From the NCBI RefSeq assembly GCF_002585305.1, contig NZ_NUNF01000030.1, positions 11,710 to 75,709 on the forward strand: a stretch of DNA of 64,000 nucleotides, given 5' to 3'. Source of the DNA: Bacillus sp. AFS037270 (GTDB lineage Bacteria; Bacillota; Bacilli; Bacillales_B; DSM-18226). The first letter of the stretch is position 1; the number at the start of each line of letters is the position of its first letter. The notes beneath the pieces were generated by a model that worked only from the letters and a program-made list of their open reading frames with translations, had not been told where the DNA came from and did not search any database. Shown here in pieces: positions 41,666 through 49,194 of the stretch. The position numbers and the translations under genes were made by a program.

Positions 41666-42433
41666 TTAATTATTCGCAAGAACCCATTTTTGTATGGCTT
41701 TAGCTACCCCATCCTCTTCATTTGTTGACGTAATCCAGTCTGCTTCTTCTTTGACCACATCTTGGGCATTTCCCATTGCAACTCCTAGTCCAGCCTCTTT
41801 GATCATCATTAAATCGTTTCGACTGTCGCCAACTGCCATTACATTCTTCATTTCGATTCCTAACCTGGAGCAGACAAGCGCTAGCCCGCGCGCCTTATTA
41901 ATTCCGGCTGCATTTACTTCAATATTTTTTAACGTGGAATTCGTTAATTCAAATTCACCTCTTGAGGTCAGTTCGTTAAAAACCAGTTCCCTAGTTGCAT
42001 CATCTTCAATCGTAAAGCCAAATTTCAACCAGTCCAGAGTATGAAAATCTTCCGGCATTTCATTGTGCCAGGTCCTTTGTGTATTAATGGCCCAAAACTT
42101 AGTTTTATGTAGTTTTGACAGTTCCCACATCCACTGAATATGCTCTGTATTGACAAGGTTCCTTTCAACCAGATCTCTTTTTTCATCATAAATCTCACTG
42201 CCATTTACTGTTACTAAGTAGGAGGTGAGCTCTAAATCATCCGCATGTTCTCGAACAGTAAGTATAGAACGCCCCGTACTTAGAACAACGATTATACCTA
42301 TATCTTTTGCAGCCTTAATCGCTTTACGATTTTCCTCTGAAACTTGGCCTTTATTATTTAACAAAGTCCCATCCATATCGAGCGCAACTAACTTGATTTC
42401 AACATCATTCTTGAAGTTTTCCATTATTGTCAT
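41666..42433 (-). CDS. Cof-type HAD-IIB phosphatase
   Basis: A 255-residue HAD-superfamily hydrolase with a type IIB cap. Seen: motif I ALDMDGTLLNNKG near residue 18, motif II VLSTGRS near residue 52, and motif III-IV AVGDSRNDLMMIKEAGLGVAMGNA near residue 217. These enzymes dephosphorylate sugar phosphates or flavin/PLP-type compounds; the substrate is not known. The ATG at 42433 follows AAGGGAG. Confidence 0.92.
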   Translation of the reverse strand: MTIMENFKNDVEIKLVALDMDGTLLNNKGQVSEENRKAIKAAKDIGIIVVLSTGRSILTVREHADDLELTSYLVTVNGSEIYDEKRDLVERNLVNTEHIQWMWELSKLHKTKFWAINTQRTWHNEMPEDFHTLDWLKFGFTIEDDATRELVFNELTSRGEFELTNSTLKNIEVNAAGINKARGLALVCSRLGIEMKNVMAVGDSRNDLMMIKEAGLGVAMGNAQDVVKEEADWITSTNEEDGVAKAIQKWVLANN

Positions 42434-42533
42434 AAACTCCCTTCTCCCATGTTCCTTTATAAGATAACATTTTTATTAGTAACATTTCAAAAATACTCTC
42501 TAGTTTACATAATATAGTTATGGTTAAATAAAA

Positions 42534-42556
42534 AATCCTGCTCTAACAGCAGGATT
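42534..42556 (-). terminator. terminator of the HesB-like gene
   Basis: AATCCTGCT and AGCAGGATT form a perfect stem with a 5-base loop and a minus-strand T-run. Confidence 0.8.
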
Positions 42557-42566
42557 ATAAATGTTA

Positions 42567-42872
42567 TTAATGATGGTGATGGTGTCCGCCTTTTGATGGG
42601 TTGGTAATGAGCCATTCCTCTTTTGGAACATGGAAAAATTGGATCCAGACTCCATCTAGGTACTCATCACTTTTATCAAGGATAAAATCAATATCTTTAT
42701 CCGTTTTGACAACTTCATCATTTTCTGTGGGTGTGTCAAGCATCAAGTCATAATGGGCATGATCTCCGTGCATGCTTGTCACATATACACGAAATAGTTT
42801 GCCTTCTGCCTCTTCACTTTCCACAATCTTTTTCAATTCTTTTGCAGCATGGCGATTAATTTTTACCTTCAT
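42567..42872 (-). CDS. HesB/IscA-like protein without cysteines, C-terminal His5
   Basis: A 101-residue protein with a HesB-like fold pattern: KINRHAAKELKKIVE at the start and VTSMHGDHAHYDLMLDTPTENDE in the middle, like the YneR/YqkB group of Bacillus. A-type iron-sulfur carriers use three conserved Cys; none is present here, so a scaffold role is doubtful. His clusters occur as HGDHAHYD and as a native terminal GGHHHHH, which suggests metal binding (inference). The ATG follows AGAGGAGAG. Confidence 0.8.
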   Translation of the reverse strand: MKVKINRHAAKELKKIVESEEAEGKLFRVYVTSMHGDHAHYDLMLDTPTENDEVVKTDKDIDFILDKSDEYLDGVWIQFFHVPKEEWLITNPSKGGHHHHH

Positions 42873-43145
42873 TTTGCGCTCTCCTCTATTATGTATTCTT
42901 TTTTATTATCCCACGATAAGACTAAATTAGACAGTTTTAAACGCTAAAACCCTTTATAATAAAGGAAAATTGGAAAATCCGCTTACCCGATTCCAATTAA
43001 TTTCCATATTAGCATTTTAAATCCTTAACAAATTTGTCACAACTTTTTCAAAAAACCTATATAAACATCATGGCGTAATTGTTAATATTGTGATAGCGAA
43101 ATTGAGTTGCTAATGAATATCAGTTAATAATTAATTTAAAATCAA

Positions 43146-43175
43146 TTGCTTGTAATTTTGAGGTAAATGTATTAT
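43146..43175 (+). promoter_or_regulatory. candidate sigma-A promoter for qox
   Basis: TTGCTT and TATTAT are 18 bases apart, about 75 bases upstream of qoxA. The Rex-like sites begin 12 bases after the -10 element. Confidence 0.45.
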
Positions 43176-43186
43176 TCTATTGAAGT

Positions 43187-43227
43187 TTGTGAATACATTC
43201 ACGTTGAAATTGTGAACAAATGAACAA
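43187..43227 (+). promoter_or_regulatory. two tandem Rex-like sites before qoxA
   Basis: TTGTGAATACATTCACGT (43187-43204) fits TTGTGAAN4TTCACAA except at the last two bases. TTGTGAACAAATGAACAA (43210-43227) fits less well in the right half. The position just after the promoter fits repression by an NADH-sensing Rex. Confidence 0.5.
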
Positions 43228-43250
43228 ATTTATTGGAGGGAATTACGAAC

Positions 43251-44219
43251 ATGGTTAGAAAGATCTTTATTGTTCCACTATTGGCTTTATTGCCTGTGCT
43301 GCTGCTAAGTGGATGTGATTCAAAAATGGTTGTTTTTGATCCAAAAGGTCCGGCAGCAAGAGAAATTCTTGGCTTAATTAACTGGTCATTAGTCTTTATG
43401 GCACTTGTGGTAGTTGTGGTATTTGGTTTATTCGGATATATCGTTTGGAAATACCGTGCAACACCTGAGAATAAAGACTATGAGCCACCAGAGGAACATG
43501 GCAGTACCAAATTAGAATTAATTTGGACCTTTATCCCAATTCTAATTGTCATTGCCCTCACGATTCCTACTGTATCTACGATTTACAAGCTTGAAAAGGT
43601 TCCGGCTGGTTATGAAAATAAAAAGCCGATTACGATTAATGTGACCTCAGCTGACTGGAAATGGATTTTTAGTTATCCTGAACAAGGGATTGAAACTGTC
43701 AATTATGTAAACATTCCTGTCGGCACACCTGTTAAGTTTAAATTAACATCTGCAGGCACAATGCAATCGTTCTGGGTTCCACAATTAGGCGGTCAAAAGT
43801 ACACCATGAATAAAATGGAAACAGAATTGTATTTAACTGCTGATGAAGTTGGGGAATACCTAGGCAGAAATACGAACTTTAACGGAAAAGGCTATGCGGA
43901 TATGGAATTTACCGTGGAAGCTAAGAACACTAAAGACTTTGAAAAATGGGTAAATGAAGTTAAAGACACTGCTCCTAAATTGACTGAAAAGAAATATTAT
44001 GAATTGCTGAACCCAACACATTTAGGACGTGAAACCTACGTCGGTACACATCTGCAATGGGTTGACCATTCACAAATGAACTCTAAAACTTTTACTAATC
44101 CAAAATTATATGAAGTTCATGGCGTAAAAGGCCAAATTTTCAAGGATGAAGAACCATCCACTGAAACTTCAAAAGACTCGACGAATACGACTGATAAATC
44201 AAATGGAGGTGAACATTGA
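43251..44219 (+). CDS. qoxA: cytochrome aa3 quinol oxidase subunit II
   Basis: A 322-residue subunit of the aa3-type menaquinol oxidase. Lipoprotein signal with LLLSGCDS (Cys near residue 21), two helices at about 42-65 and 87-107, and an extracytoplasmic cupredoxin domain (ITINVTSADWKWIFSYPEQG, MQSFWVPQLGGQKYTMNKM). The CuA ligands of cytochrome c oxidases are absent, which separates it from CtaC. The tail is Thr/Ser/Asp-rich. The ATG at 43251 follows TTGGAGGG; the upstream in-frame start lacks a site. Confidence 0.95.
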   Translation: MVRKIFIVPLLALLPVLLLSGCDSKMVVFDPKGPAAREILGLINWSLVFMALVVVVVFGLFGYIVWKYRATPENKDYEPPEEHGSTKLELIWTFIPILIVIALTIPTVSTIYKLEKVPAGYENKKPITINVTSADWKWIFSYPEQGIETVNYVNIPVGTPVKFKLTSAGTMQSFWVPQLGGQKYTMNKMETELYLTADEVGEYLGRNTNFNGKGYADMEFTVEAKNTKDFEKWVNEVKDTAPKLTEKKYYELLNPTHLGRETYVGTHLQWVDHSQMNSKTFTNPKLYEVHGVKGQIFKDEEPSTETSKDSTNTTDKSNGGEH

Positions 44220-46195
44220 TGAGCATTAATTGGCATGATTTCTTTATCGTCGGCAACCCGCTCATCCTAGGTTCCCAGATTGCTATTTTACTAACGATGA
44301 TTGGTATTGTAGCAGGTGTTTCTTATTTAAAAAAATGGAAGTGGCTTTGGCGCGAATGGCTAACCACTGTAGATCATAAACGAATTGGGATTATGTACAT
44401 CCTTTCTGGTGTTTTAATGTTTTTCCGTGGTGGTGTAGATGGTCTTCTAATGAAAGCCCAAACCTCACGTCCGGAATTAAAGTTTTTGGATGCACAGCAT
44501 TACAATGAAATTTTTACGACTCATGGCGTTATCATGATTCTTTTTGCAGCGATGCCATTATTAATTGGTATCATGAACGTTGTTGTTCCATTACAAATTG
44601 GCGCACGTGACGTCGCGTTCCCTCAATTGAATGCACTAAGCTTTTGGTTATTCTTTGCAGGTGCGATGCTTTTTAACATCTCGTTTGTTGTGGGCGGATC
44701 ACCTGATGCGGGTTGGACTGCTTACTTCCCTCTTGCCGGTAAGGAATTTACTCCAGGCATCGGGAACAACTATTATGCAATAGCCTTGCAGATTGCGGGT
44801 ATCGGTACCCTGATGACAGGGATTAACTTTGTAGTAACAATTTTAAAAATGAGAACAAAAGGCATGGGCCTTATGAAAATGCCAATGTTTACTTGGACTT
44901 CTTTTATTGCGTCTGTTATCATTGTATCGGCCTTCCCAATATTCACAGTTGCCCTTGCGTTGATGACTTTTGACCGTATTTTCGGTACTCACTTCTTTAC
45001 ATTAAGCGCAGGCGGTATGGATATGATGTGGGCGAACCTATTCTGGTTATGGGGACACCCTGAGGTTTACATCGTGGTACTTCCAGCATTCGGTATGTTC
45101 TCTGAGATTATTTCAACTTTCTCTCATAAACAGCTTTTTGGTTATAAATCAATGGTATTTTCCATTGTCGGAATTGCAGCATTAAGTATGTTAGTTTGGG
45201 TTCACCACTTCTTTACAATGGGTTCAGGCCCTGCCGTAAACTCAGTTTTCTCGATCACAACTATGATGATTGCGATCCCGACAGGGGTTAAAATGTTTAA
45301 CTGGTTATTTACGATGAGAAAAGGCCGTATTCAATTTACGACAGCGATGCTTTGGGCACTAGCGTTTGTTCCTTGCTTTGTCATCGGTGGTGTCACAGGG
45401 GTTATGCTTGCGATGGGTGCAGCAGATTATCAATATCATAATACCCTATTCCTTGTAGCACACTTCCACTATGTATTAATTCCTGGTGTTGTGTTTGCGG
45501 TATTCGGGGCTCTATATTACTGGTGGCCAAAGATGTTCGGTCATATGTTAAATGAAAAACTTGGTAAGATTCATTTCTGGTTATTCGTAATTGGTTTTAA
45601 CGTAACATTTATGCCAATGTTCTTCCTTGGACTTGATGGAGCCGTACGTCGTGCGTACACCTTCTCTGCTGAATCAGGATTTGCTCCATTGTTCTTAGTT
45701 TCTGCTATTGGTGCGGTTATTTTAGCCGCTGGTTTTGCAGTTCTTTGCTATAACATTTATTGGAGTGCTAGATATGCTGACCGTAATATTTCTAACGATC
45801 CATGGGATGCTAGAACACTAGAGTGGGCAACTGCTTCACCTGTTCAATTCTATAACTTTGCTAAACAACCAGAAGTAAAGTCAATCGATGCTTTCTGGTA
45901 TATGAAAAAGCATAATGAAGGTCTTACTTTGAAAGAAGAAGAAATTGAAGAAATTCATATGCCTAGCAATTCGGGCTTGCCATTCTATATGGGCGTTATC
46001 TTCGGAATTGCCGGTTTCTTACTTGTCTTTGAATGGAAAATCGCTGCCCTTGTGGCAACTGTTGGAATCCTTGCAGGTTTAATCGTTCGTTCTTTCGATT
46101 ATAATGACGGCTTCCATGTAAAAGTAGATGAAATTAAACAGATTGAAAAGGCATGGCGCGGTAAAGATAAAGGGGTGAACAACCATGTCAGCTAA
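44219..46195 (+). CDS. qoxB: cytochrome aa3 quinol oxidase subunit I
   Basis: A 658-residue heme-copper oxidase subunit I that reduces O2 and pumps protons. Seen: TTHGVIMILFAAMPLLIG with a low-spin heme His, WLWGHPEVYIVVLPAFG with a CuB His and crosslinked Tyr, VWVHHFFTMG with CuB His pair, and VAHFHYVLIPGVVFA with the high-spin and low-spin heme His. The ATG at 44219 follows GGAGGTGAA and overlaps the qoxA stop. It is the second gene of qoxABCD. Confidence 0.97.
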   Translation: MSINWHDFFIVGNPLILGSQIAILLTMIGIVAGVSYLKKWKWLWREWLTTVDHKRIGIMYILSGVLMFFRGGVDGLLMKAQTSRPELKFLDAQHYNEIFTTHGVIMILFAAMPLLIGIMNVVVPLQIGARDVAFPQLNALSFWLFFAGAMLFNISFVVGGSPDAGWTAYFPLAGKEFTPGIGNNYYAIALQIAGIGTLMTGINFVVTILKMRTKGMGLMKMPMFTWTSFIASVIIVSAFPIFTVALALMTFDRIFGTHFFTLSAGGMDMMWANLFWLWGHPEVYIVVLPAFGMFSEIISTFSHKQLFGYKSMVFSIVGIAALSMLVWVHHFFTMGSGPAVNSVFSITTMMIAIPTGVKMFNWLFTMRKGRIQFTTAMLWALAFVPCFVIGGVTGVMLAMGAADYQYHNTLFLVAHFHYVLIPGVVFAVFGALYYWWPKMFGHMLNEKLGKIHFWLFVIGFNVTFMPMFFLGLDGAVRRAYTFSAESGFAPLFLVSAIGAVILAAGFAVLCYNIYWSARYADRNISNDPWDARTLEWATASPVQFYNFAKQPEVKSIDAFWYMKKHNEGLTLKEEEIEEIHMPSNSGLPFYMGVIFGIAGFLLVFEWKIAALVATVGILAGLIVRSFDYNDGFHVKVDEIKQIEKAWRGKDKGVNNHVS

Positions 46196-46790
46196 TGTAA
46201 ATACAGCTCTACCACTTGAATATCAAACAGAACAAAACCGTATGAACATTCTTGGCTTCTGGATTTTCCTAGGAGCCGAGATCATCCTTTTTGGAACTCT
46301 CTTTGCAACGTTTTCAGTATTGAATGCAAGATATGCCGGCGGCCCTACCCCGCATGAACTTTTTGAAATAAAAGGTGTCATGATTGAGACCATCTTGCTA
46401 TTAACAAGTAGTTTTACCATGGGTCTTGCTATTTATGAAATGCGCCGGAGCAATCGTAATGGGTTAATTCTATGGTTTGTCATTACCCTGCTGCTGGGTG
46501 CAGGCTTTGTATTCTTTGAAATAACTGAATTTATTCACTATGTACATGAAGGTGCAACATGGACTACAAGTGCCTTCCTATCAAGCTTCTTTGTCTTGCT
46601 TGGTACCCACGGTCTTCACGTTAGTATGGGTATTGGCTGGGCAACAATGGTTATTATCCAATTACTGCAAAGAGGTTTAACACCTGTTACTGCACGAAAG
46701 ACGTTTATTATCGGGCTATACTGGCACTTCTTGGATGTTGTTTGGATCTTTATTTTCACATTTGTGTATTTAGCAAGGATGGTGGCATAA
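46185..46790 (+). CDS. qoxC: cytochrome aa3 quinol oxidase subunit III
   Basis: A 201-residue five-helix subunit III. Family features: EQNRMNILGFWIFLGAEIILFGTLFA at the start, and GTHGLHVSMGIGW and YWHFLDVVWIFIFTFVYL near the end. The start lies 11 bases inside the end of qoxB, with AAAGGGGTGAAC as binding site, and the stop is one base before qoxD. Confidence 0.96.
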   Translation: MSANVNTALPLEYQTEQNRMNILGFWIFLGAEIILFGTLFATFSVLNARYAGGPTPHELFEIKGVMIETILLLTSSFTMGLAIYEMRRSNRNGLILWFVITLLLGAGFVFFEITEFIHYVHEGATWTTSAFLSSFFVLLGTHGLHVSMGIGWATMVIIQLLQRGLTPVTARKTFIIGLYWHFLDVVWIFIFTFVYLARMVA

Positions 46791-46791
46791 G

Positions 46792-47085
46792 ATGGCTAAA
46801 AATACAAAAGGATTTCCTATAACTCACGTCTTGGGCTTTATCTCTTCGTTGGTACTCACCTTCGCAGCCCTTTTCGTAGCCTTAAAAACATCCCTTTCCT
46901 TCAAAACGATTTTATGGGTGATTGGCAGTTTAGCGGTTATCCAAGCGGCCCTGCAGCTCTTCATGTTCATGCACTTGAACGAAGGTGAAGACGGTAAATC
47001 AAATATGATCAACATCGCTTCCGGAGTATTCATCGCATTCGTAGCGGTAGCTGGATCTATTTGGGTCATGTCATTTGGAATGTAA
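46792..47085 (+). CDS. qoxD: cytochrome aa3 quinol oxidase subunit IV
   Basis: A 97-residue three-helix subunit with the family segment IQAALQLFMFMHLNEGEDGKSN. It ends the qoxABCD operon and is followed by a long hairpin. Confidence 0.94.
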   Translation: MAKNTKGFPITHVLGFISSLVLTFAALFVALKTSLSFKTILWVIGSLAVIQAALQLFMFMHLNEGEDGKSNMINIASGVFIAFVAVAGSIWVMSFGM

Positions 47086-47093
47086 CCATTAAT

Positions 47094-47142
47094 AAAGGTG
47101 ACAGGCACCATGTGAATTCTTCACATGGTGCCTGTCACCTTT
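47094..47142. terminator. 23-bp perfect-stem hairpin after qoxD
   Basis: Left arm AAAGGTGACAGGCACCATG... (47094-47116) and right arm (47120-47142) are exact inverted copies around a TTC loop. T-rich sequence follows on the plus strand. The core GGTGACAGGCACC is itself a repeat-like motif. It can end both qox and the converging pssA transcript. Confidence 0.85.
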
Positions 47143-47156
47143 TCTTTTGCTTTTAC

Positions 47157-47858
47157 TTATTTTGTTGTGTGTTTTCTTTTTGTCCGGACCATTTGGTAAC
47201 CGATGAAGGCTACATAAAGCGGTATTGCGACATAAATAAAATATGGAAAACGGTGCTGTTCTTTTTTAAAGACAATATAGAGTGCATAACCCAAGAAAAG
47301 AGTTATGATAATTCCGTATTTCGGCAGAGGTATTTCCTTTAAGCTCGGGATTTTAATCGTACTCACCATCAAAATACATAATACAAAAAAGGCAATCACA
47401 AAAATGAAACCTGGCATTTTTAATTGAAATAACGTTAAAAGAGTTAATAGCCCACCTGCTGCTGTAATCGGAACACCTGTAAAATGTTTTAGCGACGACT
47501 TAACAGCGTTGATATTAAACCGAGCTAACCGATAAGCGCCAAATAACGGGAATAGTCCGGCAACTGCCATCCCAAGAATGCCAAAGGAAGAAAAGTACGA
47601 ATAATAGGCCATCATCGCAGGTGCAACTCCGAAGGTGACTATGTCAGCCAAGGAGTCCAATTCCTTCCCTAATTCGCTATCTGCCCGCAACATTCGGGCA
47701 ATTCGCCCATCCATGCTGTCAAGCATCATACCAATCAAGATTAAAATTGCAGCATTCTTGTAATCCCCTTCTGCAGAGTTCATTACAGATAAAAAGCCAA
47801 AAAATAAATTTGCAAGTGTAAATAAGTTAGGAATACTGTTTCTAATAATATGTATCAC
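47157..47858 (-). CDS. pssA: CDP-diacylglycerol-serine O-phosphatidyltransferase
   Basis: A 233-residue membrane enzyme that makes phosphatidylserine. The CDP-alcohol phosphatidyltransferase motif is seen as DSMDGRIARM followed by GKELDSLADIVTFG near residues 47-75, with several later helices. The only standard start is GTG at 47858, which overlaps its TTGGAG site; the in-frame ATT at 47849 would have the correct spacing, so a rare ATT start is possible. The family's usual N-terminus (IPN-hT) begins soon after: NSIPNLFTLANLFFG. Confidence 0.92.
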   Translation of the reverse strand: MIHIIRNSIPNLFTLANLFFGFLSVMNSAEGDYKNAAILILIGMMLDSMDGRIARMLRADSELGKELDSLADIVTFGVAPAMMAYYSYFSSFGILGMAVAGLFPLFGAYRLARFNINAVKSSLKHFTGVPITAAGGLLTLLTLFQLKMPGFIFVIAFFVLCILMVSTIKIPSLKEIPLPKYGIIITLFLGYALYIVFKKEQHRFPYFIYVAIPLYVAFIGYQMVRTKRKHTTK

Positions 47859-48120
47859 TCCAAAAAAATTAAAAAATTAGGCAGCTTTGCCTTTAATACT
47901 TCTTATTATAACGCTTTTCTTTGTAAAAGTGGAAAAACAAAATGGTAGTCCTTACCTATCGCCACTGACAAGATAAATGTTAATCCTATCTATAATATCT
48001 CTTTTACTTTGAATAGTATGTGAAACAGAAACTGACACTAACTTAAAGAATAAGAAAAGCGTAAGGCGCCTGGAGCTGGACAATTCTCGAAGTTAAATTT
48101 ATACTTTCTTATCTTTAAAA
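47859..48120. other. gap between pssA and TerC gene; fragment of a Bacillus-type intergenic repeat
   Basis: The stretch AAAAGCGTAAGGCGCCTGGA at 48055-48074 resembles the left end of a common Bacillaceae intergenic repeat with an AAAAGCGCAAGCGCC core. The rest holds the pssA leader and no ORF I support. Confidence 0.4.
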
Positions 48121-48144
48121 GAAAAAACCCGCCAATTGGCGAGT
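48121..48144 (-). terminator. terminator of the TerC-family gene
   Basis: A 12-bp palindrome CGCCAATTGGCG is flanked on the minus strand by GGTTTTTTC, 11 bases after the gene end. Confidence 0.7.
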
Positions 48145-48154
48145 TCCCCCTTTA

Positions 48155-48928
48155 TCAAACATTTACTTTTTTTGTTTCCCGCTGCTCTTTTGAGAAGAAC
48201 CATCCTGCAGCTGCAATTCCAACTAATACTAAATAAAAGCTTACTTTCCATTCCGTAGAGTGAGCAAATTCTTCGTTTAATATTGCCAATGATGGATGTG
48301 AAAGTGTGTAAACGGCAAGCTTCACTCCTACCCATCCAACAATCGTAAAAGCTGCGATTTCAAGACCAGGTCTCTTTTCCAAAAGTTTTACGAATTGATT
48401 TGCGGCAAAACGCATGATTACTAAGCCAATAATCCCGCCTGCAAATATGACAAGGAATTTACCGCCATCAAGCCCACCGATATTTGGCAGCGGCGTGTCA
48501 GGAAGAACAACCGCCATCGCGACCGCGGCCAAGATCGAATCAACAGCAAAGGCAATATCCGCCAATTCCACCTTCAAAACTGTTGTCCAAAATCTGCTGT
48601 TCTTCTTAGTTTCCATTTCATCCTTTTCTTCTGATTTTTCTTTTACAACTTTACGGAAAATATGGTTAGCGGCCATAAAGATTAAATACAGTGCTCCAAT
48701 GGCTTGAACCTGCCACACGTCTACGAGAAACGAAATCACAAATAAAGATGCAAAACGGAACACAAACGCTCCGGCCAAACCGTAGAATAACGCTTTTTTT
48801 CTGTCTTTTTCCGGAAGATGTTTCACCATAATCGCGAGGACGAGGGCATTGTCTGCTGCTAATAGTCCTTCTAGAGCCACCAAGATGAGTAAAACCCAGC
48901 TGTATTCCAGTAATAAAGTAAAATCCAT
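48155..48928 (-). CDS. TerC-family membrane protein (probable manganese exporter)
   Basis: A 257-residue integral membrane protein with about seven helices. TerC motifs are seen as EGLLAADNALVLAIMVKHLP near residue 20 and ELADIAFAVDSILAAVAMA near residue 125, with the Asp and Asn residues that bind metal. In B. subtilis, TerC proteins YkoY and YceF export Mn. A manganese riboswitch directly upstream supports the same job here. The ATG follows TTAGGAGGAA. Confidence 0.92.
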   Translation of the reverse strand: MDFTLLLEYSWVLLILVALEGLLAADNALVLAIMVKHLPEKDRKKALFYGLAGAFVFRFASLFVISFLVDVWQVQAIGALYLIFMAANHIFRKVVKEKSEEKDEMETKKNSRFWTTVLKVELADIAFAVDSILAAVAMAVVLPDTPLPNIGGLDGGKFLVIFAGGIIGLVIMRFAANQFVKLLEKRPGLEIAAFTIVGWVGVKLAVYTLSHPSLAILNEEFAHSTEWKVSFYLVLVGIAAAGWFFSKEQRETKKVNV

Positions 48929-48982
48929 TCAAAATTCCTCCTAAGTATTGATTTTTTTCAAATACTCCCTCACGCCATAAAA

Positions 48983-49013
48983 ATAGGCCTCTACTGTAAC
49001 AGTAAAGGCCTAA
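48983..49013 (-). terminator. second riboswitch terminator
   Basis: Minus-strand AGGCCTTTACTG and CAGTAGAGGCCT form a stem followed by ATTTTTA. Its sequence resembles the first terminator (49025-49054), as if duplicated. Confidence 0.75.
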
Positions 49014-49024
49014 AAAAACACAGA

Positions 49025-49054
49025 AAAGACCTTTACAGTAAAGTAAAGGTCTTG
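49025..49054 (-). terminator. first riboswitch terminator
   Basis: AAGACCTTTAC and GTAAAGGTCTT form a stem with a T-rich tail. The left arm shares bases with the 3' end of the aptamer (GCAAGACC), so aptamer folding and terminator folding exclude one another. Confidence 0.8.
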
Positions 49055-49136
49055 CTAACAACGTTCATGTTGCCAATAAAGCCGGAGAAATAAATTCTCG
49101 AAATGACGACTTTATTGTAGCAGCTACTCCCCTTTA
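49044..49136 (-). promoter_or_regulatory. manganese (yybP-ykoY) riboswitch
   Basis: On the minus strand GGGGAGTAGC, GTCGTCA, CCGG and GTTAGCAAGACCTTT occur in the order of the yybP-ykoY aptamer. It precedes a TerC gene, a known partner of this class. Mn binding should prevent the overlapping terminator and turn the gene on. Confidence 0.88.
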
Positions 49137-49194
49137 AAAGGAAATATTTAATTACTATTAATATACTAAACTGTAATAAAAATGTCAACGCTTT

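Larger units (their letters stand above)
42873..43250. other. gene-free qox upstream region
   Basis: This 378-base AT-rich stretch separates the HesB-like gene from qoxA. It holds the predicted qox promoter (43146-43175) and two Rex-like sites. No ORF is supported in it. Confidence 0.7.
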
